Below are positions 1 to 9,524 of a stretch of 64,000 nucleotides of DNA, piece after piece; the stretch's first letter is position 1; each line of letters begins with the position of its first letter. Under the pieces are notes generated by a model. The model was given only the letters and a program-made list of their open reading frames with translations. It did no database searches and was not told where the DNA came from. The position numbers were made by a program, and so were the translations under genes. The stretch comes from Smallanthus sonchifolius (Eukaryota > Streptophyta > Magnoliopsida > Asterales > Asteraceae): positions 76,383,501 through 76,447,500 of the forward strand of contig CM042028.1 of NCBI GenBank assembly GCA_023525975.1. Reading direction: 5' to 3'.

Positions 1-234
1 CACATAAGCCTTTCACGCTCCTGAAAACCGCCCTCTAAGGGTGAAAGGGGGGGCGTGGGGCATTTCACGGGCGCTGTGGAGAGCTTTCCAATATCAAACG
101 GTAATATTACCATTAAAAAAGTTACCGTTTAAAAAAAAATACAATTTTTCTCCAAAAATCTAATATAAATACCAACCCATTTTTACTCACTAATTCATCA
201 AACCAACTTCTCAATTTCTTCTCCAAACACCACA
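1..234. other. GC-rich end and leader before a PIF/Harbinger-like ORF relic
   Basis: The first 90 bases are GC-rich with short runs of G and C, unlike the AT-rich DNA that follows. They sit directly before a decayed transposon ORF and probably belong to the same element, whose left end lies outside the window. No gene is visible here; the antisense open frame around 122-331 is a shadow. Confidence 0.3.
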
Positions 235-674
235 ATGAATCCTTGAAATCCAAATAATCCATTTTTTCAAACATTCGTAACGACCCAAATAACCCTTTCA
301 ACCCGAACAACGACCCGAACAACCTTTTCAATCCAAATATTCAAGACGTTTACGTTCCGAGTACGTCACCGAAACCAAACATTTTTCGACAAATTCCTTG
401 TGGATTTAACTTTCAACAAATTCCCCCTCCTACACAAACCCCTCCCACACCGGATTCAATACCCGAAACACAAGAATTTACCGTCCCCGGGACACAACCG
501 TCTACTCAACCGAAGAAACGTTCACATAGAAAGAAACAACCATTGACCGTCGACACAATCAAATAACCGACTCGTGTTGTTGAAAGGTGCACGCCGGACG
601 AAGAATTTGTTTTGACTAAAGTTTGGGTAGACATGCCGGATGACCCAAAAATTGGTAAGGCGTTAATTTTTTAA
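235..674 (+). pseudogene. Decayed Myb/SANT-like ORF of a PIF/Harbinger-type transposon
   Basis: From the ATG at 235 the frame meets TGA at codon 4, shifts frame near 278, then reads through an Asn/Pro-rich stretch, a Pro/Thr-rich stretch and a basic patch (KKRSHRKKQ) before another stop at 564-566. After that stop the frame continues with TPDEEFVLTKVWVDMPDD, which resembles the trihelix/Myb-like start of the DNA-binding ORF1 of plant PIF/Harbinger elements (W-x-EEE-x2-L-x-x-AW-x-x-x-S-x-D-P-x-x-G). It ends at 672-674, well before a full domain. The family call rests on that motif alone; no DDE transposase is seen. It is clearly not functional. Confidence 0.5.
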
Positions 675-1640
675 GAGGGCTCAGTCCCGAGATTAAACTA
701 CTTAAATTATGACAATCAAGTTGAAATTTATGTCGAGATTAATGAAGTTAAAATTTATAGATAAATAGTTGCTAGAGTTTGAGAGTTTTATAATATTTAC
801 TGTATTTGTACACCAAGTAATTAGCAATCCTCTATGGTTTAAAGGCATTGTTACCCTATTCACACAATCCGTCTAACTACTGTCACCATATACGATTCCT
901 TCATTATTGGTGTGGAGGACGACTATCATCATGTATGTGGCCTACTTCAACTGTCAGCTAATTTAAAGGTTCATTGACCCATGTAAGAAACGTGCATAAA
1001 GCACACTCCCTTCCCTTGCATATATGGCCCATTCAATATCTACTCAAATCTCAAAATATTTGACAGCAATAAATTCTTCAGATCTTTGGATTATGATGTC
1101 AAGATTACATACAGAAAAACAGTATATGAGTTGACACGCGTTTTATTAATATTTATTTAGTTTTTTTTTTGTAGAGAAAAGATTCACCGAAGTGAATCAG
1201 TTATTACTTTGTATGTTTGTTCACTGCACAAGGCAGAAGCTACTTTCACAACATGAATTGGATAATCACGTTTAACTAATGCCCATTTCTTTTATAAATA
1301 TATAAATTCATAATCGAATTTTCATATGCTGTGAAGTTTTAAAAGGTAATAAGTTTTATTTAATTCTGGGCTGAATGACATTCATTTACTAACATTATAT
1401 ATCGAATATTATATTGTACTATACTACTATTTCTTATGTCTTCTTATGTCGTATGAACAGTGAATTTAGGAACAAAGTTTTAACATATGTTGAGTACAGT
1501 TATCTTAGAATTACAAACCATACAATTTAAGTTGATGTCAACAGTCTTGAGGTACAACTAAACTTTGCCTCTTTACAACATTTTAATATTTTATACTCCT
1601 CACTACTCTCTATTTCTTTACTGATTCATCACCCACTTCC
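675..1640. other. AT-rich intergenic DNA, nothing recognised
   Basis: No frame of convincing length or composition and no TSD-bounded element were found. The last ~100 bases may be the 5' flank carried along with the L-cysteine desulfhydrase-like fragment that follows. Confidence 0.5.
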
Positions 1641-1674
1641 AGAATACCGATTCTACCCTCGCCTCCACTCTCTC

Positions 1675-1701
1675 CCACCACCACCACCACCACCACCACC
1701 A
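1675..1701 (+). repeat. (CCA)9 microsatellite
   Basis: Nine consecutive CCA units lie just upstream of the ATG at 1718, in what would have been the 5' leader of the gene fragment. Confidence 0.9.
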
Positions 1702-1717
1702 TCGTCATCTCGCCTCC

Positions 1718-1957
1718 ATGTCTTCCGATGATCTCTCCGATAACCATCACCACACCGATGGAGAAGAAAACGGTGACACTCAAAACAATCATAATTCCTC
1801 CCTCTGCAAGAAAATTAACCTCCACATCGATATCCGCTCCGAATTCTCCGATCACAACCGTACCGTTGCCAGAATCAACAACGGCAGCTTCGGCTCTTGC
1901 CCTACCTCCGTCATAGAAGCGCAGCAGCGTTACCAGCTCCGTTTCTTATTTTGGTAA
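1718..1957 (+). pseudogene. LCD: N-terminal fragment of an L-cysteine desulfhydrase-like (PLP-dependent) gene
   Basis: The 79-codon frame opens at ATG 1718 with an acidic, His/Asn-rich leader and then reads INNGSFGSCPTSVIEAQQR followed by YQLRFL. That is the conserved N-terminal signature of plant L-cysteine desulfhydrase / isopenicillin-N-epimerase-like fold-type I PLP enzymes, which release sulfide from cysteine. Family members are about 430-460 residues; here homology stops abruptly after ...LRFL (about 1949) where the family continues into the Q-P-D-x-F region, and a stop follows within three codons. The PLP lysine and the whole catalytic domain are missing. Base composition is distinctly richer in GC than its neighbours. 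I infer a gene fragment copied or left behind by rearrangement; a spliced exon is less likely because no matching continuation is seen downstream. Confidence 0.75.
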
Positions 1958-2431
1958 AGACTTAGATACTAAGGCCAGTATCTTTATCTTAACTAAAGTT
2001 CTACAAGGATGGTTATCTTTCAAGAGTAGTACCTCCAACAGAGATGTTCCCAGGTAAGAGCGACGGGTCTAGGAGAGATTTAAACACCGCTCTTTCCTTA
2101 GACAGAACATTCCGTTTGTCAGATAACTACATACCGGTTAGAAGGTTACCTTGTTTTTGTGCAATAACTTTCGTTCGTTAAGTTAAAAAAACCAGAAATG
2201 TGCCGCTGCTTTTAATTTTTTTTTGTGAACTGTCCGGTTTTTATTTTTTTTAAACGGAGTAGTATTTAAAATTGAGCACTTTTTTGGATCGTATAGCGAA
2301 CGGCGTTACCGTTACGCTATCGTGACAGATGCAACCGCTTATGAGCGAGGAACATTGTTGTCGCTGCTTTGGTTTACGGTAACGGGTATCGGTATGCACT
2401 TTTATGGTTTTTTACGAGCATGACCGATAAC
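1958..2431. other. Unassigned sequence between LCD fragment and hAT MITE
   Basis: No coding sequence or element ends recognised. The part from about 2280 has several CG-rich words (gcgttaccgttacgc) and is continued after the MITE from 2775, so it is the older host sequence into which the MITE jumped. Confidence 0.4.
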
Positions 2432-2774
2432 TAGAGGTGCACAAGATAATCCGAAGCCGGATCCGACCCTAACCGGATAAAAAGGAACCGGACCGGATTT
2501 TTTAGGATCCGCCGGATCCAGAACCGGTTCCAAGGATTTATGCGGACCGGATAAAAATCGGACAAAATGGAACCGGACAAAATCGGACACAAAAAATCCC
2601 AAAAAAATCCGGATCCAATCGGATATTTAGTCGGATCCGGTTCCAAATAGGTTCCAAATCTCATACCCCAAAACCGGATCCAATCCGAAACCGGTTCCAC
2701 CGGATCCGGTCATTGACCATGTTTGACTTATCCGATCTGGATTCGGTTAAAAAAAACCGATTTTTGCATCTCTA
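2432..2774. mobile_element. Non-autonomous hAT element (MITE), 343 bp
   Basis: The element starts TAGAGGTGCA and ends TGCATCTCTA (the reverse complement matches 9 of 10), and is flanked by an 8-bp duplication, ccgataac at 2424-2431 and ccgataag at 2775-2782 (7 of 8). The interior is packed with subterminal copies of CCGGATCCGG / GGAACCGG / AACCGGTTCC words. Eight-base duplications with TAGGGRTGNN-type ends and dense subterminal repeats are the hallmark of the hAT superfamily (nDart-like). There is no transposase, so it would need one in trans. Antisense frames here are artefacts of the repeats. Confidence 0.88.
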
Positions 2775-3102
2775 CCGATAAGGACCAAACTCCTGCCGCG
2801 TTATAGGGGAAGAAACGATCACCCCTCCACCGCGAAACACAGGGTCTTTTAGTTTTTTAATTCGGTTTTTTTATAATTTTTTATTTCCTTTCGTATGTTT
2901 TAACGTTTTGATTTACTACACAATACGTCCCACTGCGTAGCGCGAATTTTAATTTCTAGTTTATCATAATATGAAAGATGGCTCGATGATTCGCCACCCT
3001 TCCTTTCACACAACCACATTACCCCTTTCCTTCCCTTTTTATTTTAATTTTTATTTATATTATTACTTTTCTTATTTTTAGCTTTATTATTATTAGATTA
3101 TA

Positions 3103-3145
<43 letters not shown>

Positions 3146-3627
3146 ATTTTTACCTTTAAAAGGCATGCAAGTGAATAGTAATATGTACAAAGTGTAATGC
3201 ATCATGTACAGGTGGGTATTGCTTCTCCTGTGGAAGGTAGTTGGCTTATACATGTACAAGTGCCTATACACTTATACCATCTTATCTGCACCCCATCTTA
3301 TCTACCTTCTCCCCCCTTTTCACCGACTTCTCCTTGTGCCTACCACCACCGCCACTGGCGCTGGTGTTGGCGATTTGTTCTACCATTGAAGCCGCGATGA
3401 TTGTGGTGGTAAAGTATGTTGAATTCCTTTGAGTAGTTGTCACCATATGAGTGAGGTGATAATTTAGGCGGTGATGAGTGTAATTGCTCTCGCAAACTCC
3501 TGTTGCAACGTCATTCTTAAGCACACCACCTCATTCTATCCTCTGTGTATTACACAACGCTCGCACTCTCGATTTGGACATTCATGGCGAGAAAAGGCTG
3601 TTTTGGCTTAAGTGAAAATCATTGCTT
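2775..3627. other. Unassigned AT-rich region with a TTA microsatellite
   Basis: No gene is supported. It contains a (TTA)n run at about 3105-3143. A stretch around 3160-3260 resembles, in inverted orientation and imperfectly, the stretch around 7705-7800 just before the CDC48 fragment. Confidence 0.4.
3105..3143. repeat. (TTA)n microsatellite
   Basis: About 13 uninterrupted TTA/ATT units. Confidence 0.9.
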
Positions 3628-3725
3628 GGCGTGGCAGCATCGAGGATAGCAAATGTGAGGTTTTCCACTTGCAACCTCTACCGCATCCATGGATGTCCAA
3701 TACCCATCTGAGCCAAATTAGTCTA
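3628..3725 (+). repeat. Dispersed ~95-bp repeat, copy 1
   Basis: Contains GCTTGGCGTGGCAG, ...GAGGA.. and CACTTGCAACCTCTA in the same order and spacing as the stretch at 8061-8158. The two copies flank the nested solo LTRs and the CDC48 fragment. Neither copy gives a recognisable protein. Confidence 0.6.
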
Positions 3726-3756
3726 ATGCTTTTGTGAGGTTTGTAATAAATATGTG

Positions 3757-3996
3757 TTTTTTGCTGCTTAGCAGAACAAATACTTTGAATTAGGGCGTTT
3801 AATTTTCTTACTTTTCTGATGTTGTCTACTCTTTGAAAATTGGGATTTTAGGGATTTTTTTCTTCGTTAAAGTTCCAGCCTTATTAAAGTATGCTTCTCA
3901 TGGAAAGATCCAGGTTTTGTGTTTTTTGCTAAGTAAATGAACAAATGTTTAGAATTAGGGCGGTTAATTTTCGTGTTTTTCTTATGTGTCGTCTTG
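3757..3996 (+). repeat. Imperfect tandem duplication, ~160-bp unit
   Basis: The segment TTTTTTGCTG...GAATTAGGGCGTTTAATTTTC near 3757 recurs near 3919 as TTTTTTGCTA...GAATTAGGGCGGTTAATTTTC. The middle part (TATGCTTCTCATGG near 3890) also recurs near 7428 beyond the solo LTR. Non-coding. Confidence 0.55.
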
Positions 3997-5980
3997 TGAT
4001 GTCGTCTAGACGGTCTATAAAAACTATATAAAAACCTAACCTAGACACTCTAGTAATACTCTAGAAATCCCATTAACTAGACCACAATGACAGGTAAGTG
4101 TACCTATCAATTGCAATACAGCTCAATGGAAGTTCGGATATCTAACTAAAACTAGACTCCGACAAGTAACTAAGATTATTTGGTTTGGGGGAATTCTAGG
4201 ACTAATATTAACTATCAAAAGTAAAGGAAAACCATACGACAATTAACTATCAGACAGAAGAATCAGATAAACTCAAGAATGGAGAAAGCACTACCTAAGT
4301 AAGAATCCTATTTGTAAAACTCAAACTTCTCTCAGTTATGGTAACTATGATGGAACTGGGGTTCTACATAATGACACTCTCAGATTACCTAAAGGATCCC
4401 CGATCAATCTCCGGGTGTGACCTAATAGGAAACTCTAAGGAATGTATAAAGCTCACCAGCTAGTCGGATTACCTTTCATTCTCTCCGACGACACTACAGT
4501 ACCCTATAGATAGATCACCTTTTAGTCTCAGTATCACAATACATTCGAAGAATGCACGGGGTAATCTCAGAACAAAACGATAAGACACGGACTAGCAAGG
4601 GTACTAAGAACCTAGGGGAAACCTCCTTTCAGAGCGTTTACAACTAGACACCTAACACCGAAGACTAACTGACTACCTCTCACATTTCAGCTATCGAGAT
4701 AGGAAGAACACTCAATCATAATGAACTCTCAATCAACGCTCCTAAGGATTACTTAGCTTTAGCAAAACCATAAACTAATCACAAACACACAGTAAGTGAC
4801 CTAAATATGCAAATATAACTGAAATACATTCAACAAGAAGCATACGGAACGATGATCAATCATAAATCAATACTAAGCATGCATATACATCAAATCAATT
4901 GAACTAAGATCATTACAATAATGTCAAACCATCAAAAATAACCATAAACAGATAAAAATCAAACCTTTAACAAATATTCATCAATAACCTAGGTAGCTAA
5001 CAAATGTTTAGCCAAGAAACATGGTCCAACACAGTAAATCAGTAGCAAAACTCAGAAACATAGTAGCAATCTGTCACACCCCGAGAAATGACACCCCGTG
5101 CATGCGACTCAGATTGGTACCTGTTTTGAACATTCATTTTATTTGCACAGCGGAATTTTCATGGTTCTGAGTTTCATGAAAATTCTCGACTTTTGTAGTC
5201 GAGTAACTGCCATTTTCATAAAACATGGGGAATTAAACACCCACACCCCTAATAATTTACAATCATTATTCTGAAAATTCGAATTTTTGTACTTCGTATT
5301 ACAATATTGTTTAATAATATCCCGAGCCACGGGAGCCATGTCTCTATGTACTGTAGTCACCACCAGCTGGTTCAAAACAGAGTAATGTATTCTAGAGTCT
5401 AGGGGTATATCCTCCCTAAACCACTACCATATTATCAAGGTTACTCATGATTTCCTGAAAACATTTTGAAAATATACGTCAATGAAAGTTGGTGAATAAC
5501 ATTTACAAGACACAAAACATTTTGCAGCATGATATCGTTCAACTCATATAACCATATTTTACGGTAAAATACGTATACACTACCACAATTTATACCCTAA
5601 CAACTGGAATACAAATGGGTAAAACTCCCAGAACTCTGGGTACCCTCCGATAACGTTATTTCTTCCCAATTTGTATGAAGCTAGCTATGCCATAACCTTC
5701 GCTATGGCATATATATGAATTTGATCAAACCATACGTATAAAAATGGCAAGATGCTTCCTGTAAGTTGCCTTTACGCTTATATTTATTCAACAATTTCAT
5801 GCCATTTTGAAAACATAAAACATTTGTGCGGTTTGATAAAAGTATAAATGTATTCACCTGGTAGGTCGGGCAGCACAACAGCTAAGCAAAACTTAAAATG
5901 GTAAACGAACTACGGGCAACACCTCGTTGTTTATCTCGAATATCTCTGGCTCCTGACACAGTAACCCTATGTTAGGTTAG

Positions 5981-6310
5981 GGTACACCTATCTAATTATT
6001 ATTTTGGTTGATATTGGCTAACGCTGCCTTGGTTAAGCATGGATGATCAGTCCATGCCTAACTAAAGCTAAGGTACACCTATCTAATTATTATTTTGGTT
6101 GATATTGGCTAACGCTGCATTGGTTAAGCATAGATGATCAGTCTATGCCTAACTAAAGTTAGGCTACCCAATATCTACCCTAATAATAATCCTAAGGTCT
6201 ATTATTATCCTGGTTAATATTGGCTAACGCTGCCTTGGTTAAACATGGATGATCTGTCCATGCCTAACTAAAGCTAGGCTACCCAATGTCTACCCTAATA
6301 ATAATCCTAA
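5981..6310. repeat. Tandem repeat (units ~91 and ~115 bp) carrying a covarying palindrome
   Basis: Three units share TTGGCTAACGCTGC and a palindrome: 6037-6057 (GCATGGA, 7 nt, TCCATGC), 6128-6148 (GCATAGA, 7 nt, TCTATGC) and 6243-6263 (ACATGGA, 7 nt, TCCATGC). The G to A change in one arm of unit 2 is matched by C to T in the other arm. Confidence 0.85.
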
Positions 6311-6739
6311 AGCCTAATAATAATAAAAATAACTAATAATTAACTACACATAAACTTAAACAAGAATGTACCTTAAAATGACTATTAACAACACCCAATG
6401 GAGTGTTAAGGACTCGAAATTCTCTTTATACTAGAGCGTTTCTAAAAAAACTTATATCCTAAATGAACCTGTATAGCTTCTTATATATAAGGAATGAAAG
6501 TTGCTTCCTTTCACTTAACCCATCGACGTGGGATGAAAGAATTTGAGTACGTCAAATGACGAACATGAAATATAAAATTTTTATTATTCTAATTAATTCA
6601 GTTGCTTACTTCGTTTTTCTCTTATAACTTTTAAAATATAGCGTTTTTAAAAATTACGAATATGTCGTTGGGACGAGCTTATTTTTCTCTACAAGTTAAC
6701 CTAAGCTTCGTTAAAAACGGAGCAAGTTTCAAAAATAAT

Positions 6740-6753
6740 ATTATTTTGTTATT

Positions 6754-6784
<31 letters not shown>
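6740..6784. repeat. (TTA)n microsatellite
   Basis: Interrupted TTA/ATT run near the end of the nested solo LTR. Confidence 0.85.
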
Positions 6785-7369
6785 AACGGTCTCTTATGAC
6801 ACTAAAAACTTGTCTAAACCTCAAATTTCAATTAGTCCTTTTTACTCGTTTATGATTACGAGGTCGAGTTTTATAAAAATATCTGGGGTATTACACAATC
6901 ACAGTAATCAAACACACAACCATCAATCACAAGAACCGAATGATCAATGTCTAACCAATACGATGTCTAAAGCTCCAAGATTTGGCTTCCAACAGCTTCT
7001 CTACTCCAAAAATCGCCTTTGAACTCTGCTTTGACGACCACAAATCGAACTCCCAATAATATGGCATTACAATTCTTTTAATAATCGATTTAGGGTTTTT
7101 TCCCGGATTATTAGGTTTTCGCGTACCGCGAACTTCTGAGGCTCCATCTTCGCGTACCGCGAAGATCCATTTTTTCAACTTTTCTTCTTCTTTTCAACCT
7201 CTCTTCTCTCGTGCTCGATCTCCTCATGATATAACTTTTTATTCCACATGAACACCTGTAAACACAACATAGACTAAATACGAAACAAAAACGAACATAA
7301 ACTAATACAAAACTAACTAAAACGCACACAAAACAATAGGATAAAAGACATGTGTTTTGCAACACATCA

Positions 7370-7800
7370 TCTCGTCCACTAAAATTAGGCTTTTAGGGTT
7401 TTTTTTCTTTGTTACCTTAATCGGAGTATGCTTCTCATGGTTCTGTGAAGTATGTTAATTAAGAACCTTTTGTTTCTGGCTCTCCACAATTTGATTCTAT
7501 ACAACATCCACCTGGTGTAGCCAATATGAGGCTAAAACGTTTAGGCGGATATTTTCTACATAATATCCGTAAATCATGTTAAACTTTATGTATGTTAGTT
7601 TTGTGTTTTTGTGGTTTATTGACCGTCCTTGGTGTTGTTAACGTGAGTTTTATTTTACGATTTGTGGTTTTGTAGATAAGATGGGATGCGTGTATAGGAA
7701 GCGCGTATAAGGCAGGAGCCTCCCACGTTTAAAGCACCAATAAGTTGTACATAATGCTTTGCAACCAGTACCTTACTATTCACTGGCTTCACCTTTAAAT
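7370..7800. other. Non-coding sequence, resumes the host of the solo LTR
   Basis: Begins with a stretch related to 3840-3910, then a region partly resembling the inverse of 3160-3260. No gene is supported. Confidence 0.4.
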
Positions 7801-7955
7801 GTTATAGCGCTATAAATCGCCCAAACAATATTGATCCTACTTTAAGAATGCTTAGTAAGTTTGAGAGGGAAATTGACATTGGTCTCCCTGATGAGGTTGG
7901 GCCTCTTGAGGTTATTCGTGTCTACACTAAGAGCATGAAACTTTTGAAGATATAA
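7801..7955 (+). pseudogene. CDC48: CDC48/p97 AAA-ATPase D1 fragment
   Basis: From 7821 the frame reads PNNIDPTLRMLSKFEREID, then IGLPDEVGPLEVIRVYTKSM and KLLKI, and stops at 7953-7955. This is the second region of homology of the D1 domain of CDC48/p97, the ubiquitin-dependent segregase, where the family reads ...NRPNSIDPALRRFGRFDRE followed by IDIGVPDEVGRLEVLRIHTK. A few codons upstream (7801-7820) still match but with a small indel. The arginine-finger stretch (RRFGRF) is replaced by MLSKF, so catalysis across subunits would be lost even if the rest existed. Only about 50 of roughly 800 residues remain. It is a degenerate gene fragment, possibly captured by a transposon. Confidence 0.82.
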
Positions 7956-8058
7956 GCTTTGTTTTCTTTCAGGTCGTTTGTCGTGTTACTTAATTATAAA
8001 TTATAACCAATTAATGCCAGTACCATAGAGGCTGTGATAACTAAAGTAAATAAATACC

Positions 8059-8158
8059 ATCGCTTGGCGTGGCAGTATTGAGGACGGCAATTGTAAGGTC
8101 CTTCACTTGCAACCTCTATTGCAGCCATTGCGGTACATTACCCAGATCTAAGCCGACT
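8059..8158 (+). repeat. Dispersed ~95-bp repeat, copy 2
   Basis: Counterpart of 3628-3725: GCTTGGCGTGGCAG, then GAGGACGGCAA and CACTTGCAACCTCTA at the same spacing. Same orientation as copy 1. Confidence 0.6.
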
Positions 8159-8711
8159 ATTTCTAGAGAGAGAGAGAATTGTTGGTGCTAAAAAGGTAAG
8201 TGGAGGTCAATTCTATTGTGATAATTTTAATGAATTTGTGTTCTTTTCTTGTTTAATTGCACTCATATTTCATTTGGGGGCATAATAGCTTTGATGAAAG
8301 AACTTGGGTCAAAAGTGTTTGAATAAAGTTCACACTATTCAAGTGAACCTCTGTATTTTTCGCTTAGTATGACCAACCTATTTTTCCTTGATTGTATTGA
8401 ATCGTCGTATTCGATTGTATGCACATGAGATATTCCCGTCGCAACACCGGAGAGAAAATACCTAGTTATCATTATTTACCGTTAATGAAAGCCACTATTA
8501 TATTCTACGGATCAATGGAATGACAGGATTGAAATCCTTTTTTGTAATAGTGTACTAGCTATCATTTATGTAAAACATATATTGATATCTTTTTAAGACA
8601 TGTTACGGCTTAATGTTTTGATTACAAGTGGCACCTTTTGTGTTATTAACTCTACTAAAGGTTTTCTGCCGCATTACACTAGGAGAAATAACTAGTTTAA
8701 CTACAAAATCT
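8159..8711. other. Intergenic, nothing recognised
   Basis: AT-rich with a short GA repeat near 8165; no coding or element signature seen. Confidence 0.45.
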
Positions 8712-8915
8712 TCCTTTAAAGATTTTGAAAAAGTATATGTTACTGGCGTTCATGCGAGGATTTCCCACGAATCCACCACTCCTTTAAAGATTTTGAAAAA
8801 GTATATGTTACTGGCGTTCATGCGAGGATTTCCCACGAATCCACCACTCCTTTAAAGATTTTGAAAAAGTATATGTTACTGGCGTTCATGCGAGGATTTC
8901 CCACGAATCCACCAT
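8712..8915 (+). repeat. Three tandem copies of a 68-bp unit
   Basis: Units start at 8712, 8780 and 8848 and are essentially identical (TCCTTTAAAGATTTTGAAAA ... CCCACGAATCCACCAC); only the last base of unit 3 visibly differs. The near identity implies recent amplification. Because 68 is not a multiple of three, each unit is read in a different frame, so the open frame across it is incidental. Confidence 0.95.
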
Positions 8916-9291
8916 TCCTCATGCTATTCTCACCCAAATATGCTTATCCATCCTTCCTCGTGCCACTTTATCCATCCTTCCTCGTGCCACCCTCACTCAA
9001 ATATACTTAACTTTGGACTATGACAAAACTGTTCACTATGTTTAACCCGCTATCTTAGTTACCACTCTTCCTCATGCTACTCTTACCCAAACATACTTAT
9101 TCATTCTTTCCTCATATTACTCTCACCCAAACACACTTAACAACACGGTTCCCTCTGTTTAACCCACTATCTCAGTTACGATAACCTATCCGCGCACATG
9201 GGCGTGAGATACAGACAACACACACTCATACTTACATACATACATGTTAAGTCCTAGGATTACAAATTTGATCAACAAAAACTCACGGAAT
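8916..9291. repeat. Degenerate repeats of a CTCACCCAAA(T/C)A-type motif
   Basis: Several imperfect copies of TTCCTC(G/A)TGC(T/C)AC and CTCACCCAAA follow the 68-bp array up to about 9190; the rest is unremarkable flank downstream of the DELLA gene. Confidence 0.5.
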
Positions 9292-9524
9292 TTTATTCAG
9301 AAATAAAAAATATGAACATAAATTTGGGCCAAAGCCCTACAAAACATAGTACTCCCATTTAAATGAGCAACAACTAGTAGTGGGAAAAAGATTAAAAAGC
9401 TGACTTGGGTGTTTTGAATTGTAAATTGCGAAAAGACTTGATTTGAAACATAGGGGTCTCTCTCTCTATCGATGTCTCCCATTCCACCGCCCAAACTCAC
9501 AACCACCAGCTGAGTCCACTCACT
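9292..9524 (-). promoter_or_regulatory. Probable DELLA 3' UTR with AATAAA signal
   Basis: On the minus strand the stop codon at 9527-9525 is followed by about 230 nt without other features and then AATAAA (9297-9292), a canonical plant near-upstream polyadenylation element. The exact cleavage site cannot be read from sequence. Confidence 0.5.

Larger units (their letters stand above)
5072..6895 (-). mobile_element. Nested solo LTR (1824 bp, gypsy-type), TSD caatc
   Basis: TGTCACACCCC...GGGTATTACA, with exact 5-bp duplications caatc at 5067-5071 and 6896-6900. Read on the minus strand it begins TGTAATACCCCAGATA, a typical gypsy LTR start. No internal region is present, so it is a recombined solo LTR inserted into the older Athila-like solo LTR. 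It carries the covarying palindrome repeats at 5981-6300 and a (TTA)n run near its right end. Confidence 0.9.
3997..7369 (-). mobile_element. Solo LTR of an Athila-like gypsy family, split by another solo LTR
   Basis: It opens TGATGTCGTCTAGACGGTCT and closes ...CAACACATCA, giving TG...CA ends. The first ~130 bp and the last ~250 bp are clearly related to the LTRs at 25822-27465 and 49025-52332 of the larger Athila/Tat-like element, so this is a solo LTR of the same family in the same (minus) orientation. Flanks are tcttg (3992-3996) and tctcg (7370-7374), a 4 of 5 match for a 5-bp TSD. Near its minus-strand 5' side are two TCGCG-N3-CGCGA palindromes (7118-7132 and 7148-7164). Without the nested insertion it is about 1.5 kb, matching the length of the other LTRs. 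Confidence 0.82.

Noticed and set aside
7111..7365. Minus-strand frames rich in RYA/RGTRG words here and at 27006, 45316 and 51910
   Set aside because: The repeated residues come from TCGCGTACCGCGA palindromes in LTRs; no conserved protein.
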